A stretch of 6,834 nucleotides of DNA from Bacteroidota bacterium (lineage in GTDB: Bacteria > Bacteroidota > Bacteroidia > Chitinophagales > Chitinophagaceae), in the NCBI GenBank assembly GCA_018267795.1, contig JAFDXS010000128.1, positions 1 through 6,834 on the forward strand. Direction: 5' to 3'. The translations under genes were made by a program, and so were the position numbers. Shown here piece after piece: positions 1 through 6,713 of this stretch (position 1 is its first letter; every line of letters starts with the position of its first letter). The notes beneath the pieces were generated by a model that made no database searches, was not told where the DNA came from, and was given only the letters and a program-made list of their open reading frames with translations.

Positions 1-1085
1 ACCACCGACAGATTTTCAACCAGGAATACACCACAGATGATGGGTATGAGCAATTCTTTTCTTACGATAATAGCCAGCGAAGCAATAATACCACCAAGCG
101 CCAGGCTACCGGTATCACCCATGAAAACCTGTGCCGGATAAGCATTGTACCACAAGAAGCCGACACATGCTCCGATAAATGCTCCGATGAATATGGAGAG
201 TTCACCAAGATTAGGTATATTCATAATACCCAGGTAGTCAGCAAAAATGTAATTACCGGATACATACGCAAACACACCAAGACAAACACCTGCTATTGCG
301 GAAACACCTGTTGCCAGACCATCTACGCCATCGGTTATATTGGCGCCATTGGATACAGCTGTGATAATAAAAGTGACAAACAGTATATATATAAGCGGCG
401 TAACAAAAGGTGCAGCTTTATCACCAAATACTTCGCCTATAGCACCCCAGCTCAATTCGTGGCTTTTAATAAATGGAATAGTTGTCGTTGTGCTTTTTAC
501 CCTTACATAAGTATGTTCTTCACAATTTTCATCTTTTCTTGAAAATTTGCCTGACATTACTTTCTCTGTAACATTAAATACCGGAGTACTGCCACCTGTT
601 ACTTCTCTTGTCACCACCACATTCTGATTATAATACATGGTTAAGCCCACTATAATACCCAGGCCTATCTGACCCATTATCTTGAAACGACCTGCAAGGC
701 CTTCTTTATTCTTCTTAAATACTTTTATATAGTCATCGAGAAAACCTACAAGACCCAACCACACTGTGGACACCAGCATGAGTATGATATACACATTTTC
801 GATGCGTGCAAAAAGCAATGTAGGTATCAATATCGCAGCTATTATAATGAGGCCGCCCATAGTAGGGGTACCTTTCTTTTGGTTTTCGCCCTCAAGGCCC
901 AGGTCGCGTATTGTTTCGCCGATCTGCTTGCGTTGCAGGAAGCGGATGAGACGCTTGCCAAACAGCATAGAAATGACGAGTGACAAAATGATAGCCATAG
1001 CCGCACGGAAGGTGATATAATTGAACACCCCTGCACCGAATAACCTGAAATGGTCGCGTAGATATGTAAACAGGTAGTACAGCAT
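1..1085 (-). CDS. mraY: MraY, phospho-MurNAc-pentapeptide transferase (3' end cut off by window)
   Basis: MraY is an integral inner-membrane enzyme that transfers phospho-MurNAc-pentapeptide from UDP to undecaprenyl phosphate, making lipid I. The reading frame is open from the ATG at 1085 to the window edge and gives 361 residues. Visible motifs: N-terminal NYITFRAAMA (22-31), KKGTPTMGG (70-78), the catalytic aspartate pair in FLDDYIK (D117-D118), NGANITDGVDGLA (246-258) and FMGDTGSLALGG (321-332). Hydrophobic segments alternate with these loops, as expected for a ten-helix protein. The frame stops at VENLSVV, so the conserved HHH loop and last helices, roughly 60 residues, lie outside. Compared with the E. 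coli protein as I remember it, the stretch between DDY and NITDG is about 55-60 residues longer (about 152-222), in a loop expected to be periplasmic; Bacteroidota MraY proteins are generally long. The start is 13 bp after the murE stop and has no clear Shine-Dalgarno sequence. Confidence 0.97.
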   Translation of the reverse strand, partial: MLYYLFTYLRDHFRLFGAGVFNYITFRAAMAIILSLVISMLFGKRLIRFLQRKQIGETIRDLGLEGENQKKGTPTMGGLIIIAAILIPTLLFARIENVYIILMLVSTVWLGLVGFLDDYIKVFKKNKEGLAGRFKIMGQIGLGIIVGLTMYYNQNVVVTREVTGGSTPVFNVTEKVMSGKFSRKDENCEEHTYVRVKSTTTTIPFIKSHELSWGAIGEVFGDKAAPFVTPLIYILFVTFIITAVSNGANITDGVDGLATGVSAIAGVCLGVFAYVSGNYIFADYLGIMNIPNLGELSIFIGAFIGACVGFLWYNAYPAQVFMGDTGSLALGGIIASLAIIVRKELLIPIICGVFLVENLSV

Positions 1086-1098
1086 TATTAGCTATTCG

Positions 1099-2565
1099 TT
1101 ATTTATTTAAAAGTTTAAACGCTTCTGTTAACACCACTCTATCATCGAAAGGATATTTGACGCCCTTTATTTCCTGGTACGTTTCGTGTCCTTTGCCTGC
1201 CACTAATATTATATCTTCAGGCTGCGCCAAAGCACAGGCTGTTTTTATTGCTTCTTTACGATCCGCTATACGCAATGCCTTTCTTTTCTGCGGCATGGTA
1301 AGACCTGATTCCATCTCATTTAATATCGCTTCGGGATCTTCGCTGCGGGGATTGTCAGCAGTGAAGATTGCTTTGTCACTATGCTCGCAAGCCACCTCAG
1401 CCATTATCGGGCGTTTGGTTTTATCGCGGTCACCGCCGCAGCCTACTACAGTTATTATTTGCTGACCCGGCGTGCGCAGTTGATTAATTGTTGCCAATAC
1501 ATTTATTAATGCATCAGGCGTGTGCGCGTAATCAATTATACCAAGCACCTTATCATTAGGCGACATATATGTTTCGAAGCGACCTGGTGCGCCATGCAAA
1601 TCACTCAGCACAGCCAGCACTTCCATTTTATCTTTGCCCAACAATGTTGCTGCACCATACACCGCCAATAGATTGTAGGCATTGAATGTGCCTATCATCC
1701 TGAAATGTGCTTCCTGTCCGTCTATTGACATCACTAAACCTGTAAGGTTATTTTCAAGCACCTTACCTTTTACCGTAGCTGGCACACGCAAACTATAGGT
1801 ACATTTTTCTGCTTTAGTATTTTGCAGCATTACAAGACCGCGCTTATCATCTGCATTAGTTAGCGCAAATGCATTTGCAGGCAGGCCATCGAAGAAACTT
1901 TTCTTTACGCGGATATATTCATCAAACGTCTTATGATAATCCAGATGGTCATGTGTAATATTAGTAAATACGCCACCAGCAAACCGAATACCTTCTATAC
2001 GTCTTTGGTGAATAGCATGAGAGCTGACTTCCATAAAAACATATTCACAATCTGCATCGGCCATTCTTGCCAACAGTGCGTGTATAGATACCGCATCAGG
2101 CGTAGTATGCGTTGCTGTTTCTACTTTATCGTGTATATGATTTTGCACGGTAGATATCAAACCGCATTTATAGCCCAGCGCTTCGAATAGCTTGTACAAT
2201 AATGTAGCGGTAGTTGTCTTGCCATTTGTACCTGTTATACCTACTACTTTCAGCTTAGCCGATGGAGCATCATAAAACGCATCAGCCATTTGCCCTACTG
2301 CAGCTGCGCTATCCTTTACTTTCACATAAACAACTCCTTCCATCAAACTCTTTGGCAACACCTCACATATTATGATAGAAGCCCCTTGTTCAATTGCTTT
2401 GGCTATATATTCATGACCATCTACCTGTGTTCCTTTTACCGCAATAAAAACAGTGTCCGCCTTCGCTCTACGCGAATCGATGCTGAGTTCAGCCACCTGC
2501 ACAGCAGTATTACCTACTGTTTGCAGTACCTGTACTTCTTTCAATATGTCATTTAAAAATGGCAT
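1099..2565 (-). CDS. murE: MurE, UDP-MurNAc-tripeptide ligase (probably meso-diaminopimelate-adding)
   Basis: MurE is a cytoplasmic ATP-dependent ligase that adds the third amino acid to UDP-MurNAc-L-Ala-D-Glu. The protein has 488 residues, normal for the family. Domains in order: an N-terminal UDP-binding domain with SIDSRRAKADTVFIAVKG (28-45); the central ATPase domain with P-loop GTNGKTT (112-118), the TTPD substrate loop (154-157), EVSSHAIHQRR (179-189) and the likely carbamylated lysine K221 in YIRVKKSFF; and a C-terminal domain with APGRFE (326-331), DYAHTPD (345-351), GCGGDRD (375-381), DNPR (404-407) and GKGHETYQ (457-464). DNPR is the known signature for meso-diaminopimelate; lysine-adding enzymes differ there. 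The specificity call is inference from that motif. The ATG is 8 bp after the ftsI stop and 13 bp separate its stop from mraY, so it is an internal gene of the operon. Confidence 0.98.
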   Translation of the reverse strand: MPFLNDILKEVQVLQTVGNTAVQVAELSIDSRRAKADTVFIAVKGTQVDGHEYIAKAIEQGASIIICEVLPKSLMEGVVYVKVKDSAAAVGQMADAFYDAPSAKLKVVGITGTNGKTTTATLLYKLFEALGYKCGLISTVQNHIHDKVETATHTTPDAVSIHALLARMADADCEYVFMEVSSHAIHQRRIEGIRFAGGVFTNITHDHLDYHKTFDEYIRVKKSFFDGLPANAFALTNADDKRGLVMLQNTKAEKCTYSLRVPATVKGKVLENNLTGLVMSIDGQEAHFRMIGTFNAYNLLAVYGAATLLGKDKMEVLAVLSDLHGAPGRFETYMSPNDKVLGIIDYAHTPDALINVLATINQLRTPGQQIITVVGCGGDRDKTKRPIMAEVACEHSDKAIFTADNPRSEDPEAILNEMESGLTMPQKRKALRIADRKEAIKTACALAQPEDIILVAGKGHETYQEIKGVKYPFDDRVVLTEAFKLLNK

Positions 2566-2573
2566 CGCTTTAT

Positions 2574-4670
2574 CTAACTTAATTGCAGTGTTATATTTTG
2601 TCCTTTTGCCAGTTTTGTTCCTGCCGGCACAGATTGCGCCTGCACCCTGCCTCTTCCCTGTATCTGTACCTGTACGCCCTGGCTTTCCAGCAAATACACG
2701 GCATCTTTCAATCCCATCCCCTTCAGGTCAGGCATTATATTCTGAAACACCTTTCCTTCTTTTATTGTCATCCTGCTGCTGGAATCGTCCTGCAACACGG
2801 CCATCTCATTTGCCACATGCACTTCGCTATTGGCTTTTTTACCTATGGCATTCAACAGTATCTCATAATTTTTTGCAGGTGCTTTTTGTGCCATTACGTA
2901 ATGATGTCCTACCCTTGCCAGACTATCCAGCGGACCAGCCCATGAACCAAGGTTATTTGCAAACACCTTATCTGCAATCATTCTAAATACCGGCGCTGCT
3001 ATAGTACCACCATAATAAGCGTTGGAATGCGGCTTAGTACGTATAACTACTGCTATAGTATATTTCGGGCTTTCAGCCGGGAAAAATCCAACAAAGGAAC
3101 CTTGATATACACCATCAGCATATTTTATTCCTTTATCAGCCACCTGCGCAGTACCTGTTTTACCGGCAATAGTATAATAGGGTGATTGTATGTTTTTAGC
3201 AGTACCCTCCGTTACAACAGCACGCATACACTCCTGGAGCTGTGCTATTGTACTGGAGTCACCTACCTTATCTACCACTACCTTTGGCTCTATTTCTTTT
3301 ACATCTTTTCCATATTCACGCACAGCGCTTATCAGATATGGGCGCATCATTTTGCCACCATTTGCTACTGCATTGTACAGCATGCAGGTATGCATAGGCG
3401 ATACCAGCACTTCATACCCTGTAGCCATCCACGGCAATGTGGTTGCGCTCCAGCTTTTGCTTTCAGGCGATTTCACCAAAGGTCTGCGTTCACCTGCGAG
3501 ATCTATATTGGTGCGCACATTCAGATGAAAATCGCGAAGATGTTGTATAAACTTTTCAGGCTGCTTGTAATAATATGTATACCCAAGTTTAGCCATCGCA
3601 GCGTTGGATGAATGTGCGAACGCTTCCTTAATAGGAATAACACCAAGACCAAGATGCGAGTCGCGCATAGTGCGATTACCGAAACGAATAGCACCGCCCT
3701 CGGCGTTTACCATGTCGTGGATGTTTATATACTTATCATTCAACAGAGACAAAAGTGTTGCCAGCTTGAAAGTTGAGCCCGGCTCTGTAGGCAGCAATGC
3801 ATAATTAAAATCTTCCCAATAGCTGCCATCCTTTTGACGACCGAGGTTTACCAGGGCGCGTATCTTACCTGTCTTCACTTCCATTACTATACAGGTGCCG
3901 TACAGACATTCATATTGTTGCAGCACGCTCATCATAGCGTGTTCCGCTACATTCTGTATGCCTATATCCAGCGTTGTTACAATATCCCGGCCGTTTTGTG
4001 GTTCTATTTCAGAGCCCTCAACAGGCACCCATACACCGCCGGTTTCTTTTTGCACTATGCAACTTCCGCTTTCACCTGTCAGCACACTATCGTAAGTAGC
4101 TTCGAGGCCTATCGTCTGACTATTCTCACGATAAAGACCTATAGTACGGTAAGCCAGCATACCGTAAGGGTTTATGCGCTTTATCTTAGGATCTTCTATA
4201 AAACCGCCATAAGCTTTGCCTTTTCTGAAAATAGGAAAGGACCTTAATTGCTGGTACTTATAATAATCTATATTTCTACAAAGCGTATAATATCTATCCT
4301 GGTCTTTATATGCGGTTTCCAGGTCTTGCTTATATCGTGCAGCAGGTGCATCCTTAAATAAAGAGGCCAGGCAGGTAGCCAATGAATCTACCCCGCTATT
4401 AAACAACTTCGGACTGATAACTGAGAAATCTATATGAACATCAAACTGGGGAATAGAAGAACACAACAACGTGCCATCTTCGGTATATATATTACCTCGT
4501 TCGGCATCAATGGTGGTAGTATCCGTATGCATTTCAAGCGACAGCTTCCTTAACTCAGGGCCATCTTTTACCTGTATTCGGGCAGCTTTAATAATAATAG
4601 CCACGCCCAGCAAACAAATACATGTGAATGCTACATAAACACGAAACCGTATGTCTTTTTTAATATTCAA
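2574..4670 (-). CDS. ftsI: FtsI/PBP3-type septal peptidoglycan transpeptidase with C-terminal PASTA domain
   Basis: This is a class B penicillin-binding protein, the D,D-transpeptidase that cross-links septal peptidoglycan with FtsW as partner. It has 698 residues. A short basic N-terminus precedes one membrane anchor (about 9-29). The pedestal region includes AERGNIYTEDG (56-66). The transpeptidase domain (about 255-570) has the nucleophile motif STFK (S299, K302), SSN (354-356) and KTGTAQ (504-509). After a linker, one PASTA domain closes the protein (about 645-698, beginning MPDLKGMGLKDAVYLLESQG). The start is TTG at 4670. An in-frame TAG, the ftsL stop, lies only one codon upstream, the next internal ATG (residue 47) would lose the membrane anchor, and no ATG lies between. 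An internal GTG at residue 23 falls inside the anchor. The gene is therefore in the same frame as ftsL and separated from it by 3 bp. Spd-type naming is also used for such PASTA-tailed proteins, but the position in the dcw cluster supports FtsI. Confidence 0.96.
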   Translation of the reverse strand: MNIKKDIRFRVYVAFTCICLLGVAIIIKAARIQVKDGPELRKLSLEMHTDTTTIDAERGNIYTEDGTLLCSSIPQFDVHIDFSVISPKLFNSGVDSLATCLASLFKDAPAARYKQDLETAYKDQDRYYTLCRNIDYYKYQQLRSFPIFRKGKAYGGFIEDPKIKRINPYGMLAYRTIGLYRENSQTIGLEATYDSVLTGESGSCIVQKETGGVWVPVEGSEIEPQNGRDIVTTLDIGIQNVAEHAMMSVLQQYECLYGTCIVMEVKTGKIRALVNLGRQKDGSYWEDFNYALLPTEPGSTFKLATLLSLLNDKYINIHDMVNAEGGAIRFGNRTMRDSHLGLGVIPIKEAFAHSSNAAMAKLGYTYYYKQPEKFIQHLRDFHLNVRTNIDLAGERRPLVKSPESKSWSATTLPWMATGYEVLVSPMHTCMLYNAVANGGKMMRPYLISAVREYGKDVKEIEPKVVVDKVGDSSTIAQLQECMRAVVTEGTAKNIQSPYYTIAGKTGTAQVADKGIKYADGVYQGSFVGFFPAESPKYTIAVVIRTKPHSNAYYGGTIAAPVFRMIADKVFANNLGSWAGPLDSLARVGHHYVMAQKAPAKNYEILLNAIGKKANSEVHVANEMAVLQDDSSSRMTIKEGKVFQNIMPDLKGMGLKDAVYLLESQGVQVQIQGRGRVQAQSVPAGTKLAKGQNITLQLS

Positions 4671-4673
4671 TTC

Positions 4674-5051
4674 CTATTGTTTGGAGATACTATCCGCTTT
4701 TATCTTATACGCCGGTAACATCAATGGTTTCAATCCCAGGTTCGCAGCATTTATTATCACCTCGCTTTCCATTTTGGTGTATAATAATTGCGACTTGATA
4801 TCCATATATCTCCAGCGTAATTCTTTCAGTTCTTTCTTTTCAGCGTTTATCTCCCTTTGCATCTCTACCGCACGATGATTGTTGCTGATATACAGCACAC
4901 ACAACAGTGCCACAAATGCCAGGTAAGGAATATTAGTAACGATTGCTTTGTAAGACAACTTATCCACCAGCGCTTTCCAGTCGCTTTTCACTTGCTGGGC
5001 AGGCGTTAATTGTCCCTGCTCCTGCACTTTATCTATCTTTTTCTTACTCAT
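4674..5051 (-). CDS. ftsL: FtsL-like divisome protein (single-pass, coiled coil)
   Basis: This is a small bitopic protein of 125 residues in the slot always held by FtsL, between rsmH and ftsI. A charged cytoplasmic N-terminus of about 37 residues (MSKKKIDKVQEQGQLT...) is followed by one membrane helix (about 38-56, IPYLAFVALLCVLYIS). Next comes a charged heptad-like stretch (about 60-92, EMQREINAEKKELKELRWRY), expected to be a periplasmic coiled coil, then a tail with LGLKPLMLPAYKI (105-117). FtsL proteins pair with FtsB/DivIC and activate FtsW-FtsI. Sequence conservation in this family is very low, so the name rests on size, topology and position; in Bacteroidota it is usually annotated as FtsL-like. 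The ATG overlaps the rsmH stop (ATGA, 4 bp), which suggests translational coupling. It has the best Shine-Dalgarno-like sequence in the operon, GAGAAGG at 5056-5062, 4 nt from the start. Confidence 0.88.
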   Translation of the reverse strand: MSKKKIDKVQEQGQLTPAQQVKSDWKALVDKLSYKAIVTNIPYLAFVALLCVLYISNNHRAVEMQREINAEKKELKELRWRYMDIKSQLLYTKMESEVIINAANLGLKPLMLPAYKIKADSISKQ

Positions 5052-5953
5052 GCTACCTTCTCTGCTATACGTAGGCGCGCACTTCTGGCACGCGTATTAT
5101 TTTTTATTTCTTTTTCCGTTGGGTCTATTGGCTTTGCCGTTACCTGCTTCAGCATTGGCTTCACCGGTTCCGTGTAAACGTCCGCCTCATCCCAGGTTCC
5201 TCTTTTTATATACTGCTTTACAATCCTGTCTTCCAGCGAGTGAAACGTAATAACACAGAGCCTGCCACCTGTCTTCAATACCGCTGCCGCGTCCTGCAGC
5301 ATATCCTTCAGCGCACCCATCTCATCATTCACCTCTATACGTAATGCCTGGAACACCTGCGCCAGGTAACGCATCGGATTACCTCTCATCACCGGCCCCA
5401 TCACTGCTTTCAAAGTTTCTATACTGTTCAACGCTACTTTCCCACGTTGCGAAACGATCTGTTTTGCCAGCTGCTTTGCATTTCTCACTTCGCCATATTG
5501 CTCAAACAACTTTTGCAGTTGCGCTTCACTGTATGTCTTTAGCACAGCTTCTGCCGTCAATGGTTGCCTTTTATCCATTCTCATGTCTAACGGACCATCG
5601 AAACGTATAGAAAACCCCCGCTCTGCCGTATCAAATTGAAAAGAACTTACTCCAAGATCAGCCAGCACACCATCTACCTCTTTCACACCATGCAGCCTTA
5701 AAAAGCGGCGCAAATGCCTGAAGTTTTCCGTCACCGGCACCAACCTGCTGTCATCCGGCTTGTTTTTCCATGCGTCAGCATCCTGATCGAAGGCGAACAA
5801 TTTCCCGTTTGGGCCCAGCTTTTCAAGAATAGCCCTACTATGTCCACCACCACCGAATGTGGCATCCACATAAACACCGTCTTCCTTTATGGCCAAACCT
5901 TCAACAGATTCATTTAAAAGAACTGATGTGTGGTAAAAAGTGGGAGCACCCAT
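5048..5953 (-). CDS. rsmH: RsmH (MraW), 16S rRNA (cytosine-1402-N4)-methyltransferase
   Basis: RsmH uses S-adenosylmethionine to methylate N4 of C1402 in 16S rRNA, in the ribosomal P site. With the ATG at 5953 the protein has 301 residues, typical of the family. Motifs: FYHTSVLLNESVEGL near the start (about 6-20); the SAM-binding loop YVDATFGGGGHSR (28-40); DLGVSSFQFD (99-108) followed by RGFSIRFDGPLDMRMD (112-127); FQALRIEVNDE (201-211); ITFHSLEDRIVK (235-246); and the basic C-terminal NNTRARSARLR (285-295). An in-frame GTG at 5989 would add 12 residues (EILLTLLKIFK) and overlap the end of mraZ by 35 bp. I prefer the ATG because the stop of mraZ and this start form TAA-A-ATG, one base apart, and the conserved N-terminus begins directly after it. 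Its stop overlaps the ftsL start by 4 bp. Confidence 0.97.
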   Translation of the reverse strand: MGAPTFYHTSVLLNESVEGLAIKEDGVYVDATFGGGGHSRAILEKLGPNGKLFAFDQDADAWKNKPDDSRLVPVTENFRHLRRFLRLHGVKEVDGVLADLGVSSFQFDTAERGFSIRFDGPLDMRMDKRQPLTAEAVLKTYSEAQLQKLFEQYGEVRNAKQLAKQIVSQRGKVALNSIETLKAVMGPVMRGNPMRYLAQVFQALRIEVNDEMGALKDMLQDAAAVLKTGGRLCVITFHSLEDRIVKQYIKRGTWDEADVYTEPVKPMLKQVTAKPIDPTEKEIKNNTRARSARLRIAEKVA

Positions 5954-5954
5954 T

Positions 5955-6425
5955 TTAAATATTTTCAAAAGGGTTAATAAAATCTCCACCCGCTACCTCA
6001 GCAGCCAGGTCGCTAAAGCTCGTAGCATGCTGATTAATATAATTGTAGTATGTATCTTTATCCCATAACTCCACTTTGCTGCCCTGCGCAGAAAATACCA
6101 TATCTTTTTTAATACCGGCAAACTCCTGTAGCGGCTTTGGCAGCAATATGCGGCCTGCGCTATCTACATCCACCATAGTGGCACCATTAAGGAATAAACG
6201 CTTGAATTCGCGCACTTTAGGATTGAAATCGTTTAAACGATTCATTTTTTCCGCTAATACATTCCAGCTATCAAGTGGGTATAGCGTGAGGCAATGCTCA
6301 AAACCCCTGTTCACGACAAAGCGCTCGGCAGCACCTTCAGGTAGCTGCTTACGGAAACCGGAAGGCAGCAGAAAACGCCCTTTGGCGTCAATTGCTACTT
6401 CGTATTCTCCGAGAAGGCTTGTCAT
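5955..6425 (-). CDS. mraZ: MraZ, transcriptional regulator of the dcw cluster
   Basis: MraZ is a DNA-binding protein of the AbrB/SpoVT fold that forms a ring-shaped oligomer and represses its own operon in E. coli. The protein has 156 residues and two tandem copies of the fold, each with the typical D-x-x-GR signature: DAKGRFLLPSGFRKQL (13-28) and DSAGRILLPKPLQEFAGI (88-105). The C-terminal tail after about residue 140 (AAEVAGGDFINPFENI) is longer than in E. coli. The frame stays open upstream to an ATG at 6521, but those 32 extra residues do not resemble the family and would run through the candidate operator, so I start at 6425, giving MTSLLGEYEVAIDAKGR. No Shine-Dalgarno sequence is visible; the start is preceded by AAAAACTCAATA. 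It is the first gene of the operon, one base before rsmH. Confidence 0.96.
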   Translation of the reverse strand: MTSLLGEYEVAIDAKGRFLLPSGFRKQLPEGAAERFVVNRGFEHCLTLYPLDSWNVLAEKMNRLNDFNPKVREFKRLFLNGATMVDVDSAGRILLPKPLQEFAGIKKDMVFSAQGSKVELWDKDTYYNYINQHATSFSDLAAEVAGGDFINPFENI

Positions 6426-6446
6426 TATTGAGTTTTTACATTTCTT

Positions 6447-6481
6447 ACCACAAAGTAACACATTTACCCACAATTTAACAC
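6447..6481 (-). promoter_or_regulatory. Candidate MraZ operator: four GTG(T/G)-type direct repeats, 10-bp period
   Basis: Read on the minus strand towards mraZ, the units are GTGTT (6481-6477), GTGGG (6471-6467), GTGTT (6461-6457) and GTGGT (6451-6447). Each is separated from the next by exactly 5 nt, so all four face the same side of the helix. Known E. coli MraZ sites are TGGGN direct repeats separated by 5 nt upstream of mraZ, and mollicute sites, as I recall, contain GTG(T/G). The spacing and location match; the exact bases are a relaxed version. The array ends 21 bp before the mraZ start. If transcription starts upstream of it, as the weak TATTGTTG at 6507-6514 would imply, it would lie in the leader and binding would block transcription. 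A further TGTGG at 6504-6508 is out of phase and I do not include it. Confidence 0.65.
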
Positions 6482-6581
6482 CAAAATGAAAATACATATT
6501 TTTCCACAACAATATGTACATCTAAAACCCTTTACAGTATTGGCTTTAGAGGCATTTTACACTATCACTTAAACACACGAC

Positions 6582-6614
6582 TGTTAATAACCGAAAGTAA
6601 AATGTGGATAACCG
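6582..6614 (+). repeat. Two 12-bp direct repeats 21 bp apart; second one contains a DnaA-box 9-mer
   Basis: TGTTAATAACCG (6582-6593) and TGTGGATAACCG (6603-6614) agree at 10 of 12 positions and start 21 bp apart, two helical turns. The second contains TGTGGATAA (6603-6611), the exact complement of the DnaA box TTATCCACA; the first has two mismatches to it. The arrangement suggests a site for a protein binding one face of the helix. Whether that is DnaA or an unrelated regulator cannot be told from sequence. Chance occurrence of one 9-mer in such an AT-rich spacer is low but not negligible. Confidence 0.45.
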
Positions 6615-6630
6615 CATAAAAGACTGATTG

Positions 6631-6642
6631 ATAACATGTTAT
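6631..6642. repeat. Perfect 12-bp palindrome ATAACATGTTAT
   Basis: ATAACATGTTAT is self-complementary across all 12 bases with no spacer; the flanking bases G and T do not extend it. It is too short and AT-rich to act as a terminator and has no T-run. Its form fits a site for a dimeric helix-turn-helix regulator, placed about 50 bp upstream of the bamD -7 candidate. No factor can be named. Confidence 0.35.
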
Positions 6643-6694
6643 TTACTTTAACACAGTTTTATTATATGAATTAGGCAATAAACTATAGATTTTA

Positions 6695-6702
6695 TATTTT
6701 TG
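6695..6702 (+). promoter_or_regulatory. Candidate Bacteroidota -7 promoter element for bamD-like gene
   Basis: TATTTTTG matches the Bacteroidota sigma-A -7 consensus TAnnTTTG at every fixed position. TTAG at 6671-6674, 20 bp upstream, is a weak match to the -33 element (TTTG). Transcription would begin around 6708-6709, only about five bases before the ATG at 6714, so the mRNA would be almost leaderless. The T-rich context lowers the weight of the match. Confidence 0.45.
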
Positions 6703-6713
6703 CTGCCCAACAT

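Larger units (their letters stand above)
6426..6713. other. Divergent intergenic region between mraZ and bamD-like gene
   Basis: This 288-bp AT-rich stretch lies between two outward-facing genes and must hold the promoters of both. No convincing ORF, tRNA or terminator is seen. From left to right it contains the repeat array next to mraZ (6447-6481), a pair of 12-bp direct repeats with a DnaA-box match (6582-6614), a 12-bp palindrome (6631-6642) and a -7-like element before the plus-strand gene (6695-6702). For mraZ, the best match I can find to the Bacteroidota -7 motif TAnnTTTG is TATTGTTG read on the minus strand (6507-6514, one mismatch), but no good -33 partner lies at the usual distance, so I do not call it as a promoter. 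Confidence 0.8.

Noticed and set aside
2453..2986. 177-codon open frame on the plus strand across murE/ftsI
   Set aside because: It lies opposite two confidently identified genes, has low-complexity S/L/P-rich composition and no recognisable domain; it is a shadow of the real frames.
3834..4247. 137-codon open frame on the plus strand within ftsI
   Set aside because: It is opposite the pedestal and transpeptidase coding region of ftsI, with no family resemblance and no start context; antisense by chance.
4960..4968. TTATCCACC, a one-mismatch DnaA box
   Set aside because: It lies inside the ftsL coding sequence, is isolated and imperfect, and such matches are expected by chance.
5048..5989. 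Longer rsmH with GTG start at 5989 (313 residues)
   Set aside because: It overlaps mraZ by 35 bp and adds a hydrophobic stretch absent from the family core; the ATG at 5953 sits one base after the mraZ stop.
6076..6489. 137-codon open frame on the plus strand opposite mraZ
   Set aside because: It is a mirror of the mraZ coding sequence with no domain, and it crosses the mraZ start and candidate operator.
6503..6509. Another TTGTGGA copy upstream of mraZ as a fifth operator unit
   Set aside because: It is 26 bp from the nearest unit, out of the 10-bp phase that defines the array, and there are no intermediate copies.
5955..6521. Longer mraZ with start at 6521 (188 residues)
   Set aside because: The 32 added residues do not resemble MraZ, whose conserved N-terminus begins at the ATG at 6425, and the extension covers the repeat array that looks like the operator.
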